Shown: positions 18,931 through 18,931 of the stretch, in pieces
Position numbering within the stretch: position 1 is the first letter of the stretch
How the letters are laid out: every line of letters starts with the position of its first letter
NCBI GenBank assembly: GCA_023091735.1
Contig: JALKBU010000988.1
Span: 1-18,931, forward strand
Direction of reading: 5' to 3'
DNA from: Trichomonas tenax
Lineage: Eukaryota; Parabasalia; Trichomonadida; Trichomonadidae
DNA length: 18,931 nucleotides
Position numbers and translations under genes: made by a program
Notes under the pieces: generated by a model
What the model saw: only the letters and a program-made list of their open reading frames with translations
Database searches by the model: none
What the model was told of the DNA's origin: nothing

Positions 18931-18931
18931 C
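18805..18931 (-). repeat. Terminal 127-bp exact inverted repeat, right copy
   Basis: Identical to the reverse complement of 1-127. See the left copy for the interpretation as a shared assembly-graph node. Confidence 0.9.

Noticed and set aside
1..18931. Polinton/Maverick or other giant transposon with long terminal inverted repeats
   Set aside because: The inverted ends are coding sequence of a gene family that diverges after 127 bp. No DNA polymerase, retroviral-type integrase, packaging ATPase, protease, capsid or transposase was found between them.

Overview
The window reads as nuclear DNA of an anaerobic parabasalid protist, most likely a trichomonad (Trichomonas or Tritrichomonas type). 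The reasons are AT-rich DNA, intronless genes with single long frames, a very large multi-pass class III adenylate cyclase with a PAS domain, a divergent PPP-family phosphatase, LRR membrane-protein and beta-helix surface-protein families, and TCATTA initiator-like motifs upstream of two genes. The genus cannot be settled from this sequence alone.

Layout from left to right. At 2-883 (+) lies the 3' end of a beta-helix-like surface protein gene. A strong hairpin at 923-973 separates it from a convergent, intact 1541-residue adenylate cyclase (995-5620, -). About 2 kb of AT-rich spacer follows, then an intact PPP phosphatase (7639-8679, -) and 1.2 kb more spacer. A decayed unidentified gene lies at 9929-11067 (+), followed by an intact 544-residue coiled-coil protein (11265-12899, -). 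Only 43 bp upstream of that gene sits a 283-bp near-identical copy of part of the cyclase gene (12943-13225). This copy is fused to a long decayed LRR membrane-protein gene (13226-17982, +), which is interrupted by a 637-bp foldback element (13505-14141). The window closes with an inverted second copy of the beta-helix gene 3' end (18043-18930, -).

The two window ends are reverse complements. Their first 127 bases are identical, then they diverge. An exact 127-base match at both termini is what a de Bruijn graph assembly at k=127 leaves at a repeat node. I therefore read the window as a whole contig cut at a repeated gene family, not as a transposon with terminal inverted repeats.

Three genes are intact and probably functional: a cAMP-producing sensor, a phosphatase and a coiled-coil structural protein. 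They are unlikely to form an operon in the bacterial sense. The rest shows active genome turnover: gene-family duplication, capture of a gene fragment, foldback insertion and pseudogene decay. I saw no polymerase, integrase, transposase, capsid, tRNA, rRNA or CRISPR.
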